Origin: Dyella_B sp035503745
GTDB lineage: Bacteria; Pseudomonadota; Gammaproteobacteria; Xanthomonadales; Rhodanobacteraceae
NCBI RefSeq assembly: GCF_035503745.1
Contig: NZ_DATJTC010000009.1
Span: 1 to 64,000 of the forward strand
Length of the DNA stretch: 64,000 nucleotides
Reading direction: 5' to 3'
Position numbers and translations under genes: made by a program. The notes beneath the pieces are model-generated. The model was not told where the DNA came from, did no database searches, and was given only the letters and a program-made list of their open reading frames with translations. This document shows positions 7,744-16,945 of the stretch, piece by piece. Each line of letters begins with the position of its first letter. The stretch's first letter is position 1.

Positions 7744-8619
7744 ATGATCAAAGGTGTACTTCTCGGCTTCGCCAGCTTTGCGGCCTATGCGATCAGCGAT
7801 GCCTTCGTAAAATCCCTGCACGGCACCGTGCCGCCGTACGAGTCGGTGTTTTTCGGCGCGGTATTCGGGCTGGCCGCACTACCTTTCATGATGTCGCGCG
7901 GCGATCGCTGGCAGGATGCGCTGACCGCGCGCCGTCCATGGTTATGGTGGGTCAGGTCCGTGGCCGGCGCGGTGGGCAATATCACTTCGGTGACGGCCTT
8001 TACCTTGTTGCCGATGGCCGAGGTGTTCACGCTTATTTTTCTGATGCCGATCTTCGTCACGCTGCTGTCGGTGCTCTTTTTGAAGGAGCACGTCGGCTGG
8101 CGTCGATGGTCTGCGGTTTTCGTCGGCTTCGCCGGGGTCCTGGTGGTATTGCGGCCGGGCTTTCGTGCGCTGGGCGTGGGTCATCTGGCGGCGCTGATCT
8201 GCGGCCTGTTTGCGGCGTGCTCGGTGATCGCATTGCGCATGGCAGGCCCCCATGAGAAACGCATCAGCCTCTACGGCGCAGGCGTGGTGGGGCCGCTGGT
8301 GGCCGGCGGCGTGCTGATGATCCCCCGCTTCATCTGGCCGGATCTGCACCAGTGGCTGCTGCTGGCCGGTTATGGCCTGCTGGCTGCGCTGGCCGGCGTG
8401 CTGCTGATGTACGCCACGCTGATCGCCCATGCCAATCGTGTGGCGCCTACGCAGTACAGCCAGATGCTGTGGGCCATCGGCTTTGGTTACTGGCTGTTCG
8501 GCGACCGCCTGGATTGGCCGATGCTGGTGGGTATTGTGCTGATTCTAGGTGCGGGCCTGTTCACGCTGGTGCGCGAGGAGAAGGTCACCCCGTGGTGGCG
8601 ACGGGCCAAGATGCTGTGA
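7744..8619 (+). CDS. DMT-superfamily transporter (EamA)
   Basis: The 291-residue protein has about ten hydrophobic segments and two EamA repeats, for example GVLLGFASFAAYAISDAFVK at the start and LIFLMPIFVTLLSVLFLKEH at the end of the first repeat, with LWAIGFGYWLFGD and a hydrophobic segment before the basic C-terminus. These are inner-membrane metabolite/drug exporters; the substrate is unknown. ATG 7744 (MIKGVLL) is preferred because GGAA lies shortly upstream and repeats begin there; GTG 7711 would add 11 residues. It is transcribed towards the efflux operon but separated by 476 bases. Confidence 0.85.
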   Translation: MIKGVLLGFASFAAYAISDAFVKSLHGTVPPYESVFFGAVFGLAALPFMMSRGDRWQDALTARRPWLWWVRSVAGAVGNITSVTAFTLLPMAEVFTLIFLMPIFVTLLSVLFLKEHVGWRRWSAVFVGFAGVLVVLRPGFRALGVGHLAALICGLFAACSVIALRMAGPHEKRISLYGAGVVGPLVAGGVLMIPRFIWPDLHQWLLLAGYGLLAALAGVLLMYATLIAHANRVAPTQYSQMLWAIGFGYWLFGDRLDWPMLVGIVLILGAGLFTLVREEKVTPWWRRAKML

Positions 8620-9095
8620 ATACCCGACATAATCGCCGTTTCGTCACCCGGTATAGGCGATGCCCCGGCGCGTCAACGTATTAATATGAAATGCGTTTAC
8701 ATGACTCCTGCACCACGCCTCCCCCTGGCGAGAGACCTAACATGCAGTGTCCATGGACCAAGACATCCCCTTTAAGGCATCGAAAAGCGTGACGCGGCAA
8801 GATCGACGCTGCGGGTCGCCAAGGGCCTGATATTCCCCGGGTTCATATCGCACCTCCCCCGGTGCTCCCGAATCCACTGACCGCTCGCCCGCGCATGGCC
8901 TGGCCGTGCACCAGCGAGCGGTGCCATGTGAATGCAAAACGTGAGTCATTCCTCCACGAAAAATCGAACGATGGCCCGGCCTGCGCCTGGCGCGCGAAAA
9001 CCACTTTACGGACAGCGGTTTGTGCCGGGTCATCAATGCTTTTTCGAGATGAAATCGCTCTTGATAAACTGTAGGACGAGCAACCGGAGATGGTT
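8620..9095. other. intergenic region before the mdtABC-type operon
   Basis: This 476-base stretch shows no gene I can support; short minus-strand frames at 8737-9190 lack family features. It should contain the promoter of the efflux operon. An AT-richer segment (9043-9072, including TTGATAAACT) precedes the ribosome-binding site GGAG at 9086-9089, but no strong sigma-70 pair is clear. Confidence 0.5.
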
Positions 9096-10349
9096 ATGAG
9101 TGCCAATACCCCGCGAGCAACTGGACATGTTCGCAACAAGCGCGGCAAGTGGATTGCCGCGGCGGTCATCGTGGCGGTCATCGTCCTCATCGTGGTTCAC
9201 CTTTTCAATGCCAAACCCGCCAAGATGGGCAACCCGCCGCAAGTGGTGAGCGCCCAGGCCGCCACGCTGGGCAGCATGCCGGTGATCTTGAACGAACTGG
9301 GCACGGTTACGCCCATCGCCACCGTCACGGTACTGCCGCAGTTGAGCGGCTATCTCACGGAGGTGGGCTATCAGGAAGGCCAGGATGTGAAGAAGGGTCA
9401 GTTCCTGGCCCAGATCGATCCGCGCCAGTACGAGATCAACAAGCAACAGGCCCAGGCCCAGTTGGCCAAGGACCAGGCCAGCCTGGACCAGGCGCGCGCC
9501 GACCTCGCCCGCTACACCCAGTTGCACCAGCAAAAGTCGATCGCCGAGCAGACCTACGCCGACCAGCAATTCACCGTGGCGCAAGACGCGGCCGCCGTGC
9601 AGGCGGACAAGGCTGCCATCGCGCAGGACGAACTGGACCTGGTCTATTGCCACATCACCGCGCCGGTGGACGGGCGCGTGGGCCTGCGCCTGGTCGATCC
9701 GGGCAATTACGTCACGCAGTCCAGTTCGCCCGGCATCGTGGTGATTACCAGCATGAAACCGACCACGGTGCAGTTCACCGTGCCGCAGAATTCGCTCAGC
9801 CAGGTCCTGGAGCGCGTCAACGCCGGCGCCAAGCTGCCCGTGACGGCCTACAACAGCGACAACACCAAGCAGATCGCCACCGGTACGCTCTACGCGATAA
9901 GCAACCAGATGGCCACCAGCACCGGCACCGTCACGCTGCGCGCCACCTTCCCCAACGATGACGAAGCGCTGTACCCGAACGAGTTCGTCAATGTGCGCCT
10001 GCTGGTGAACACGCTGCAGAACGCGGTGCTGGTGCCCACGCCCGCCGTGCAGACGGGTGCGCCGGGCGATTATGTGTATCTGGTCAATGCCGACGACACC
10101 GTCTCGGTGCACAAGGTGACGCCCGGTCCGAGCGATGGCAAGAACACCGTCATCCTCGCGGGCCTTTCCGCAGGCCAGACGGTGGTGACCGACGGCATGG
10201 ATCGCTTGAGCGATGGTGCAAAGATCAAGATCGCGCACGCCATGCCGGCCACGGCGAGCAGCGCGTCGGCGCCGGCCTCGTCGTCTTCGTCCTCCGCGCC
10301 GCATAAACGCGGAAAGCGCAGTTCGGGCGCCTCCACCTCGCAGTCGTGA
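9096..10349 (+). CDS. mdtA: RND efflux periplasmic adaptor (MdtA-like)
   Basis: The 417-residue membrane-fusion protein bridges the RND permeases and the outer-membrane channel. Residues about 17-36 form an N-terminal membrane anchor after a basic RNKRGK stretch. The barrel-sandwich hybrid follows (LPQLSGYLTEVGYQEGQDV), then a helical hairpin (about 110-180; QAQLAKDQASLDQARADLAR) and the returning lipoyl half-motif (HITAPVDGRVGLRLVDPGNY). The C-terminus is an unusual Ser/Ala tail (ASSSSSSAP) ending in basic residues. Start 9096 is set by GGAG six bases upstream; ATG 9090 abuts that site. It leads an operon with two permeases and an outer-membrane factor. Confidence 0.9.
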   Translation: MSANTPRATGHVRNKRGKWIAAAVIVAVIVLIVVHLFNAKPAKMGNPPQVVSAQAATLGSMPVILNELGTVTPIATVTVLPQLSGYLTEVGYQEGQDVKKGQFLAQIDPRQYEINKQQAQAQLAKDQASLDQARADLARYTQLHQQKSIAEQTYADQQFTVAQDAAAVQADKAAIAQDELDLVYCHITAPVDGRVGLRLVDPGNYVTQSSSPGIVVITSMKPTTVQFTVPQNSLSQVLERVNAGAKLPVTAYNSDNTKQIATGTLYAISNQMATSTGTVTLRATFPNDDEALYPNEFVNVRLLVNTLQNAVLVPTPAVQTGAPGDYVYLVNADDTVSVHKVTPGPSDGKNTVILAGLSAGQTVVTDGMDRLSDGAKIKIAHAMPATASSASAPASSSSSSAPHKRGKRSSGASTSQS

Positions 10350-10368
10350 CCGGCGGACATACGATCCG

Positions 10369-13300
10369 ATGAATATTTCCCGCCTGTTCGTACTCAGGCC
10401 GGTGGCCACATCGCTGCTGATGATCGCCCTTGTGCTGGTGGGCCTGGTCGCGATGCGCTTCCTGCCGGTGTCCTCGCTGCCCGACGTGGATTATCCGACG
10501 ATCCAGATTCGCACCTTCTATCCGGGTGCCAGTCCATCGGTGATGGCCACCACCGTCACCGCACCGCTGGAAGTGCAGTTGGGTGAAATTCCCGGCCTGC
10601 AGCAGATGACGTCCAACAGTTCCGCGGGCGCGTCGATCATCACGCTGCAGTTCGATCTGTCGCTCAATCTGGACGTGGCCGAGCAGAACGTGCAGGAGGC
10701 GATCAACGCGGCCAACAGTCTGCTGCCCAGCGGCCTGCCCGCGCCGCCCACCTATGCCAAGGTCAATCCGGCCGACCAGCCGATCCTGACCCTCGCCGTG
10801 ACGTCCAAGTCGATGTCGCTGCCGCAGCTGCAGGACGTGGCCAACAACCGCCTCGGCACCAAGATTTCCGAAGTGCCGGGCGTAGGCCTGGTGACGCCCG
10901 CGGGCGGCAACGTACCGGCGGTGCGCATAGAAGCCGATCCGCAGAAGCTCGCCTCCTACGGGCTGAACATCGACGACCTGCGCTCGCTGATCAACAACGT
11001 CAACGTCAGCCAGCCCAAGGGCAACTTCGACGGTCCGGACCTGGACTACACCATCAACGGCAACGACCAGATCCAGGATCCGAAGGATTACCTCAACACG
11101 GTGATCTCCTACCAGAACGGCGCGCCGGTGTTCCTGCGCGATGTCGCGCGCGTGACGCAGGCGGCCGAGGATACCGAACAGGGCGCGTGGTACGACAAGA
11201 CGCCCTCGATCGTACTTAACGTGCAGCGCCAGCCGGGCGCGAACGTGATCGCCACCGTTGACCAGATCAAGCGCGAACTGCCGCAGCTGGAATCGACGCT
11301 GCCGGCCGGCATGCACGTGGCGGTGGTCTCCGACAGCACCGGCGTGATCCGCTCATCCGTCTCCGACGCCGCGTTCGAGCTGGTGCTGGCGGTGGTGCTG
11401 GTGGTGCTGGTGATCTTCGTGTTTCTGCGCAACTTGCCTGCCACGATCATTCCCAGCATTTCCGTGCCGGTGTCGCTGATCGGTACGCTGGCGATGATGT
11501 ACGAGCTCAACTACTCGATCGACAACCTGTCGCTGATGGCTTTGATCATCGCCACCGGCTTCGTGGTCGACGACTCGATCGTGATGATCGAGAACATCGT
11601 GCGTTATCTGGAGGAAGGCGAAACGCCTTTGAATGCCGCGCTGATCGGCGCCGGCCAGATCGGCTTCACCATTCTGTCGCTGACCGTGTCGCTGATCGCG
11701 GTGCTGATCCCGCTGTTGTTCATGGGCGGCGTGATCGGCCGGCTGTTCAGCGAATTCGCGGTCACGCTGGCCGTGACGATCGTGATTTCCGGCGTGGTCT
11801 CGCTGACCCTGGTGCCGATGCTGTGCGCACGCATCCTGCGCGCGCAGTCCGAGCGCCACCCGAGCCGCTTCGAGCAAATCAGCGAGGGCCTGTTCGACAA
11901 GACGCTGGCCGCCTACGAGCGCGGCCTGCGTTTCATCATGGATCACCAGCTGGCGACGCTGGTCACGTTCTTCGTGACGCTGGTCATTACCATCCTGCTC
12001 TACATCACCATACCCAAGGGCCTGTTCCCGGTGCAGGACGTGGGCGTGATCGAAGGTATCAGTATCGCCGACAATTCGGTGTCCTACAGCACCATGGTGA
12101 ACCGGCAGTCGGCGCTGGCCGATGCGATTCTCAAGGACAAGGACGTGGTCAACCTCACGTCCTACGTCGGCATCGACGGCACCAACACCACGCTCAACAA
12201 CGGCCGCTTCCTGATCGACCTGAAAGCGCGCGACGACCGCTCGGAAACGGCGGCGGAAATCGCCCGCCGCATCCAGGGCGAAGTGGCCGGCGTACCCGGC
12301 ATCAAGCTATACCTGCAGCCGGAGCAGGATCTCACCCTCGACACCACCGTATCGCCGAACCAGTACCAGTTCGTCCTGCGCGGACCGAGTCAGCAGGAGT
12401 TCCAGAAGTACGTGCCGGCGCTGCTGGACCGGATGAAGCAGATCAAGTCGATCACCGATGTGACCAGCGATCTGAACAACGATGGCCTGAGCGTCAACGT
12501 CGAGGTCAATCGCCAGCTGGCCGCGCGCTTTGGCATCACCGCGGCGACTATCGACAACGCGCTTTACGACGCGCTGGGACAGCGCATCGTCTCGACCATC
12601 TTCGACCAGTCCAGCCAGTACCGCGTGATCCTGGTGGCCAAGCCGGAAAAGCTGCCCACCCTGCAATCGCTGGGCGAGCTGTACCTGCCCAGCCAGACCA
12701 GCAGCAGCGGCCAGGTGCCGTTGAGCGCCATCGCCAAGATCCAGGTGACCAAGTCGCCGCTGGTGATCAGCCATCTGGCTCAGTTCCCGTCGGTGACGAT
12801 CTCCTTCAACCTGGCCAAGGATGCATCGCTGAGCAAGGCGGTGGAGGAGATCAACCGGGCCGAGCAGGCGGTGAAGCTGCCCTCCTCGATCACCTCCTCG
12901 TTCCAGGGTGCGGCGCAGGCGTTCCAGGATTCGCTATCGAGCGAGGTGTATTTGCTGATCGCCGCGCTGGTGGCCGTCTATATCGTGTTGGGCGTGCTGT
13001 ATGAAAGTTTCATCCATCCGGTGACCATTCTCTCGACCCTGCCTTCGGCCGGCATCGGTGCGCTGCTTGCGTTGATGATCGCCGGCAGCGACCTGGACGT
13101 GATCGGCATCATCGGCATCGTGCTCCTGATCGGCATCGTAAAGAAAAACGCGATCATGATCGTGGACTTCGCGCTGGAAGCCGAACGCGACCACGGCAAG
13201 CCGCCGGCGGAAGCGATCTTCGAAGCCTCGCTGTTGCGTTTCCGCCCGATCCTGATGACGACGCTGGCGGCAATGCTCGGCGCACTGCCGATGCTGCTGG

Positions 13301-13476
13301 GCACCGGCACCGGTTCGGAACTGCGCCGTCCGCTGGGCCTGGCGATCATCGGCGGCCTCACCTTGAGCCAGCTGCTGACGCTGTTCACCACGCCGGTGAT
13401 CTATCTGTACTTCGACCGGCTGGCGCAGCGCTTCCAACGCAAGCCCTCGCTCGCGGCGGGAGATAGTGCGCCGTGA
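10369..13476 (+). CDS. mdtB: RND efflux inner-membrane permease (MdtB-like)
   Basis: The 1035-residue RND pump subunit uses the proton gradient to export drugs or bile-salt-like compounds, acting with the next gene as an MdtBC-type heteromer. It begins MNISRLFVLRPVATSLLMIA and has the twelve-span layout with two large periplasmic loops. The TM4 proton-relay motif is present as GFVVDDSIVMIENI, and the TM11 region reads GIIGIVLLIGIVKKNAIMIVDFAL. Length is normal. ATG 10369 follows the adaptor stop by 19 bases. A 163-base gap with REP-like hairpins separates it from its partner. Confidence 0.93.
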   Translation: MNISRLFVLRPVATSLLMIALVLVGLVAMRFLPVSSLPDVDYPTIQIRTFYPGASPSVMATTVTAPLEVQLGEIPGLQQMTSNSSAGASIITLQFDLSLNLDVAEQNVQEAINAANSLLPSGLPAPPTYAKVNPADQPILTLAVTSKSMSLPQLQDVANNRLGTKISEVPGVGLVTPAGGNVPAVRIEADPQKLASYGLNIDDLRSLINNVNVSQPKGNFDGPDLDYTINGNDQIQDPKDYLNTVISYQNGAPVFLRDVARVTQAAEDTEQGAWYDKTPSIVLNVQRQPGANVIATVDQIKRELPQLESTLPAGMHVAVVSDSTGVIRSSVSDAAFELVLAVVLVVLVIFVFLRNLPATIIPSISVPVSLIGTLAMMYELNYSIDNLSLMALIIATGFVVDDSIVMIENIVRYLEEGETPLNAALIGAGQIGFTILSLTVSLIAVLIPLLFMGGVIGRLFSEFAVTLAVTIVISGVVSLTLVPMLCARILRAQSERHPSRFEQISEGLFDKTLAAYERGLRFIMDHQLATLVTFFVTLVITILLYITIPKGLFPVQDVGVIEGISIADNSVSYSTMVNRQSALADAILKDKDVVNLTSYVGIDGTNTTLNNGRFLIDLKARDDRSETAAEIARRIQGEVAGVPGIKLYLQPEQDLTLDTTVSPNQYQFVLRGPSQQEFQKYVPALLDRMKQIKSITDVTSDLNNDGLSVNVEVNRQLAARFGITAATIDNALYDALGQRIVSTIFDQSSQYRVILVAKPEKLPTLQSLGELYLPSQTSSSGQVPLSAIAKIQVTKSPLVISHLAQFPSVTISFNLAKDASLSKAVEEINRAEQAVKLPSSITSSFQGAAQAFQDSLSSEVYLLIAALVAVYIVLGVLYESFIHPVTILSTLPSAGIGALLALMIAGSDLDVIGIIGIVLLIGIVKKNAIMIVDFALEAERDHGKPPAEAIFEASLLRFRPILMTTLAAMLGALPMLLGTGTGSELRRPLGLAIIGGLTLSQLLTLFTTPVIYLYFDRLAQRFQRKPSLAAGDSAP

Positions 13477-13510
13477 TCAGCATGTTGACGATCTCGCCGC
13501 ATCGCCCTTC

Positions 13511-13526
13511 CCCCTGCTTGCAGGGG
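13511..13526. repeat. REP-like hairpin between mdtB and mdtC
   Basis: CCCCTG-CTTG-CAGGGG forms a short GC stem. Its core is shared with the inverted repeat at 13588-13609, about 60 bases away, and both are flanked by G- or C-rich runs (GGGAGGGGG at 13532-13541; CTCCAACTCTCCCC), as in dispersed REP/BIME elements. Confidence 0.55.
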
Positions 13527-13587
13527 CGGGCTGGGAGGGGGTCGCTGTTGCCGGCTTTGCCGCAAGGTTGTTTTGTCCCGCTCCAAC

Positions 13588-13609
13588 TCTCCCCTGCACG
13601 CAGGGGAGA
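13588..13609. repeat. REP-like hairpin between mdtB and mdtC (second copy)
   Basis: TCTCCCCTG-CACG-CAGGGGAGA is a perfect 9-bp stem with a 4-base loop, ending 30 bases before the MdtC start. It shares the CCCCTG..CAGGGG core with the copy at 13511-13526. Such elements inside operons often adjust mRNA stability and relative expression; that is inference here. Confidence 0.55.
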
Positions 13610-13639
13610 CAGCCAGGTCATCGCAACGGGTGAAGCACG

Positions 13640-16600
13640 ATGAACATCTCGGCGCTCTTCATCCGCCGACCGGTGGCGACCACCCTGCTGGCGATCGCCA
13701 TCCTGCTTTCTGGTGCGCTGGCGTATTTCCGTCTACCGGTCGCGCCGCTGCCGAACGTCACCTATCCGGTGATCGTGGTGCAGGCAAACATGGCCGGCGC
13801 CAGCCCCAGCATCATGGCGTCCACCGTCGCCGAACCGTTGGAAAAGCGCCTGGGCGCCATCGCCAACGTCATCGAACTGACCTCCACCAGCTATGTCGGT
13901 TCGGCGCAAATCGTGGTCCAGTTCGGCCTCAACCGCGATATCAACGGCGCCGCGCGCGACGTGCAGGCTGCGATCCAGGCCGCGCGCGCGGATCTTCCGA
14001 CCACGTTGCGCAACAACCCGACCTACCGCGAATACAACCCGGCCGATTCGCCGATCATGGTGCTTGCACTGACCTCGCACACGCTCACGCGCGCGCAGCT
14101 TTACGACTCGGCCGATTCGGTGATCCAGCAGCAGCTGTCGCAGGTCGATGGCGTGGGCCAAATCACGCTGGGCGGCAGCGCGCTGCCGTCGGTGCGCGTG
14201 GAGCTGGAGCCGGATCAGCTCAACAGCTACGGCATCGGGCTGGAAGACGTGCGCGCAGCGATCAGCGCCGCCAACGCCGACAGCGCCAAGGGCCATATCG
14301 ATCAGAACGGACAGCGCTACGAAGTGACGTCCAACGACCAGATCAGCAAGGCCGCGCCCTACCGCGACCTTGTCGTCGCCTACCGCAACGGCGCGCCGGT
14401 GCTGCTGCGCGATGTGGCCAGCGTGCAGGATTCGGCGGAAAACATCCGCAACATGGGCCTGTACAACAACCAGCCGGCGGTGCTGGTAATCGTGTATCCG
14501 CTGCCCGGCGGAAATATCGTCAAGACCGTTGCGCAAATCCGCAAGGTACTGCCGTCGATCGAGGCCACCTTGCCGCGCAATGTACACATCGGCATCGCAC
14601 TGGACCGTTCGCAGTCGGTGAATGCCGCAGTGGGCGATACCGAGCGTTCGCTGTTCCTGGCCGTGCTGCTGGTGATCGGCGTGGTCTATATCTTCCTGCA
14701 GTCGCCGCGCGCGATCCTGGTGCCGGCGGTGGCGTTGCCGCTGTCGATCGTCGGCACGTTCGGGCCGATGTACCTGCTCGGCTACAGCCTGGACAACCTC
14801 TCGCTGATGGCGCTGACCATCGGCACCGGCTTCGTCGTCGATGACGCGGTGGTGGTGCTGGAAAACATCGTGCGCCACGTCGAAGCCGGCATGGATCCGC
14901 GCGAGGCGGCGTTGCGCGGCAGCGGCGAAGTCTGCTTTACGGTGATCTCGATGAGCCTGTCGCTGATCGCCGTGTTCCTGCCGATCCTGCTGATGCCGGG
15001 CATCATCGGATTGTTGTTCCACGAATTTGCGGTGACGCTATCGATCGCGATCCTGCTTTCGCTGGTGATTTCGCTCACCGTCACGCCAACCATGGCGGCC
15101 TATGTGCTCAGCCGCGGCAAGGCGCTGCATTCGAAGGCGCGCTGGGCGGTGTGGTACGAGCAGCAGTTCGATCGCTTCAAGAACGCCTATTCCCACTCGC
15201 TTGCCGCCGTGCTCGACCACGCGCTGCTGGTGGGGCTGATGCTGGTGGGGCTGATCGTGCTCAACGTGTTCCTGATCAAGCTGGTGCCCTCCACCTTCTT
15301 TCCCGAACAGGACAACGGCATCCTGATCGGCCAGATCATCGCCGACCAGAGCATCTCGTTCCAGGCGATGGAAAAGAAGCTCGCACAGCTGCAATCGATC
15401 GTGCAGAAAGACCCGGCGGTGGATTCGGTCGCGGGGTTTACCGGCGGCCGTGCGCTCAACACCGCCAACGTGTTCATCGAACTCAAACCGCTGTCCCAGC
15501 GCAAAATTTCGGCGGCACAAGTGGTGGATCGCCTGCGACCGAAACTCAATGCGGTGTCGGGCGCCAAGCTGTTCTTGCAGGCCGCGCAGGATCTGCATAT
15601 CGGCGGTAGATCCTCGGCCGCCGAATACCAGTACACGCTCACTAGCGATGATCCCGATGCGCTGTATACCTGGGTGCCCAAGCTGGTCCAGGCGCTGGGC
15701 AAATACAGAAACCAGCTGCAGGACGTCAATTCCGACCTGCAGCAAAACGGTCTGCAGGTCTACGTCAATTTCGATCGCGCCACCGAAGCGCGCTACGGCT
15801 TCGCGCCCAACCAGCTCGACAATGTGCTGTACGACGCCTTCGGGCAACGCACCGTGTCCACCGTGTACAACCAGCTCAACCAGTACTACGTGGTGATGGA
15901 AGTGGCGCCGCAATACTGGCAGTACCCGCAGATGCTCGAACGCATGCGCTTTAGCACGGCCGCCGGCAACGCCTCCGGCACCCAGCAGACGCAGATGCCG
16001 GGCGGCACGGTGAGCGGCGTAACGGCGGCGGCGGTGACGGCCTCGCGCGGTTCCGCCTCAAGCACCAATGCGTTGAATTCGAATGCCGAAGCCAACCAGC
16101 TCACCAATGCCATCTCCAACTCCAAGGGCGGCAGTTCCAGCGGCAGCGCGGACAGCACCTCGGCCGAAACCCTGGTGCCGTTTCCGGCGATGACCTCCTT
16201 CATCACCAACCACACCGCCACCCAGGTCAGCCACCAGGGCGGATTGGTGGCCGCCACCATTTCCTTCAACCTGCCTCCGGGCGGCTCCCTGAGCAAGGCA
16301 CTGGCGGCCATCGGCCAGGCGGAGCAGCAACTGGGCGTGCCCGCGTCCATCCACGGCGCCACGGCAGGCGCGGCGCAGGTCTATTCGCAATCGATGTCAA
16401 CCATGCCGCTGCTGATCCTGGCGGCGCTGGCGGCGGTGTACATCGTGCTCGGCGTTCTCTACGAGAACACCGTGCATCCATTGACCATTCTCTCCACGCT
16501 GCCCTCGGCCGGCATCGGCGCCACGCTGGCGCTGCTGATCTTCGGCACGCCGTTCTCGGTGATCGCGATGATCGGCATCATCCTGCTGATCGGTATCGTG

Positions 16601-16945
16601 AAGAAGAACGCGATCATGATGATCGACGTTGCCATCCGCCTGCAGCGCGATGAAGGCTACCAACCGCAGAAAGCCATCCACGATGCGGCGGTGATTCGCC
16701 TGCGGCCGATCATGATGACCACCGCGGCGGCCGTGCTTGGCGCGGTGCCGCTGGCCATCGGCCTGGGCCAGGGCTCCTCGCTGCGCCAGCCGCTGGGCAT
16801 TACCGTGATGGGCGGCCTCATCCTGAGCCAGGTGTTTACGCTATACACCACGCCGGTGATCTACCTCTACCTCGACCGCCTGCGCGCCAAGCTCGCCGGG
16901 TGGTCCGCCACGTTGCCGTGGAACCGATCGGACGCAAGCGCATGA
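13640..16945 (+). CDS. mdtC: RND efflux inner-membrane permease (MdtC-like) with low-complexity insert
   Basis: The 1101-residue partner permease of the MdtBC-type pump begins MNISALFIRRPVATTLLAIA. TM4 has GTGFVVDDAVVVLENIVRHV and TM11 has GIILLIGIVKKNAIMMIDVA. It is about 70 residues longer than usual MdtC. The excess is one Ser/Gly/Ala/Asn-rich block at about residues 773-844 (15956-16171), placed in the second periplasmic loop just before LVPFPAMTSF where the family normally has a short turn. The reading frame and composition continue smoothly through the block, so it looks like a real insertion. The end overlaps the start of the outer-membrane factor (ATGA at 16942-16945). Confidence 0.93.
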   Translation: MNISALFIRRPVATTLLAIAILLSGALAYFRLPVAPLPNVTYPVIVVQANMAGASPSIMASTVAEPLEKRLGAIANVIELTSTSYVGSAQIVVQFGLNRDINGAARDVQAAIQAARADLPTTLRNNPTYREYNPADSPIMVLALTSHTLTRAQLYDSADSVIQQQLSQVDGVGQITLGGSALPSVRVELEPDQLNSYGIGLEDVRAAISAANADSAKGHIDQNGQRYEVTSNDQISKAAPYRDLVVAYRNGAPVLLRDVASVQDSAENIRNMGLYNNQPAVLVIVYPLPGGNIVKTVAQIRKVLPSIEATLPRNVHIGIALDRSQSVNAAVGDTERSLFLAVLLVIGVVYIFLQSPRAILVPAVALPLSIVGTFGPMYLLGYSLDNLSLMALTIGTGFVVDDAVVVLENIVRHVEAGMDPREAALRGSGEVCFTVISMSLSLIAVFLPILLMPGIIGLLFHEFAVTLSIAILLSLVISLTVTPTMAAYVLSRGKALHSKARWAVWYEQQFDRFKNAYSHSLAAVLDHALLVGLMLVGLIVLNVFLIKLVPSTFFPEQDNGILIGQIIADQSISFQAMEKKLAQLQSIVQKDPAVDSVAGFTGGRALNTANVFIELKPLSQRKISAAQVVDRLRPKLNAVSGAKLFLQAAQDLHIGGRSSAAEYQYTLTSDDPDALYTWVPKLVQALGKYRNQLQDVNSDLQQNGLQVYVNFDRATEARYGFAPNQLDNVLYDAFGQRTVSTVYNQLNQYYVVMEVAPQYWQYPQMLERMRFSTAAGNASGTQQTQMPGGTVSGVTAAAVTASRGSASSTNALNSNAEANQLTNAISNSKGGSSSGSADSTSAETLVPFPAMTSFITNHTATQVSHQGGLVAATISFNLPPGGSLSKALAAIGQAEQQLGVPASIHGATAGAAQVYSQSMSTMPLLILAALAAVYIVLGVLYENTVHPLTILSTLPSAGIGATLALLIFGTPFSVIAMIGIILLIGIVKKNAIMMIDVAIRLQRDEGYQPQKAIHDAAVIRLRPIMMTTAAAVLGAVPLAIGLGQGSSLRQPLGITVMGGLILSQVFTLYTTPVIYLYLDRLRAKLAGWSATLPWNRSDASA

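Noticed and set aside
8737..9190. Minus-strand frames of 99 and 115 codons upstream of the efflux operon
   Set aside because: They overlap the start of the adaptor gene or the promoter region, and have no recognisable features.
10225..11316. Minus-strand frame antisense to mdtB
   Set aside because: Composition and lack of motifs mark it as a shadow; no ribosome-binding site or conserved domain.
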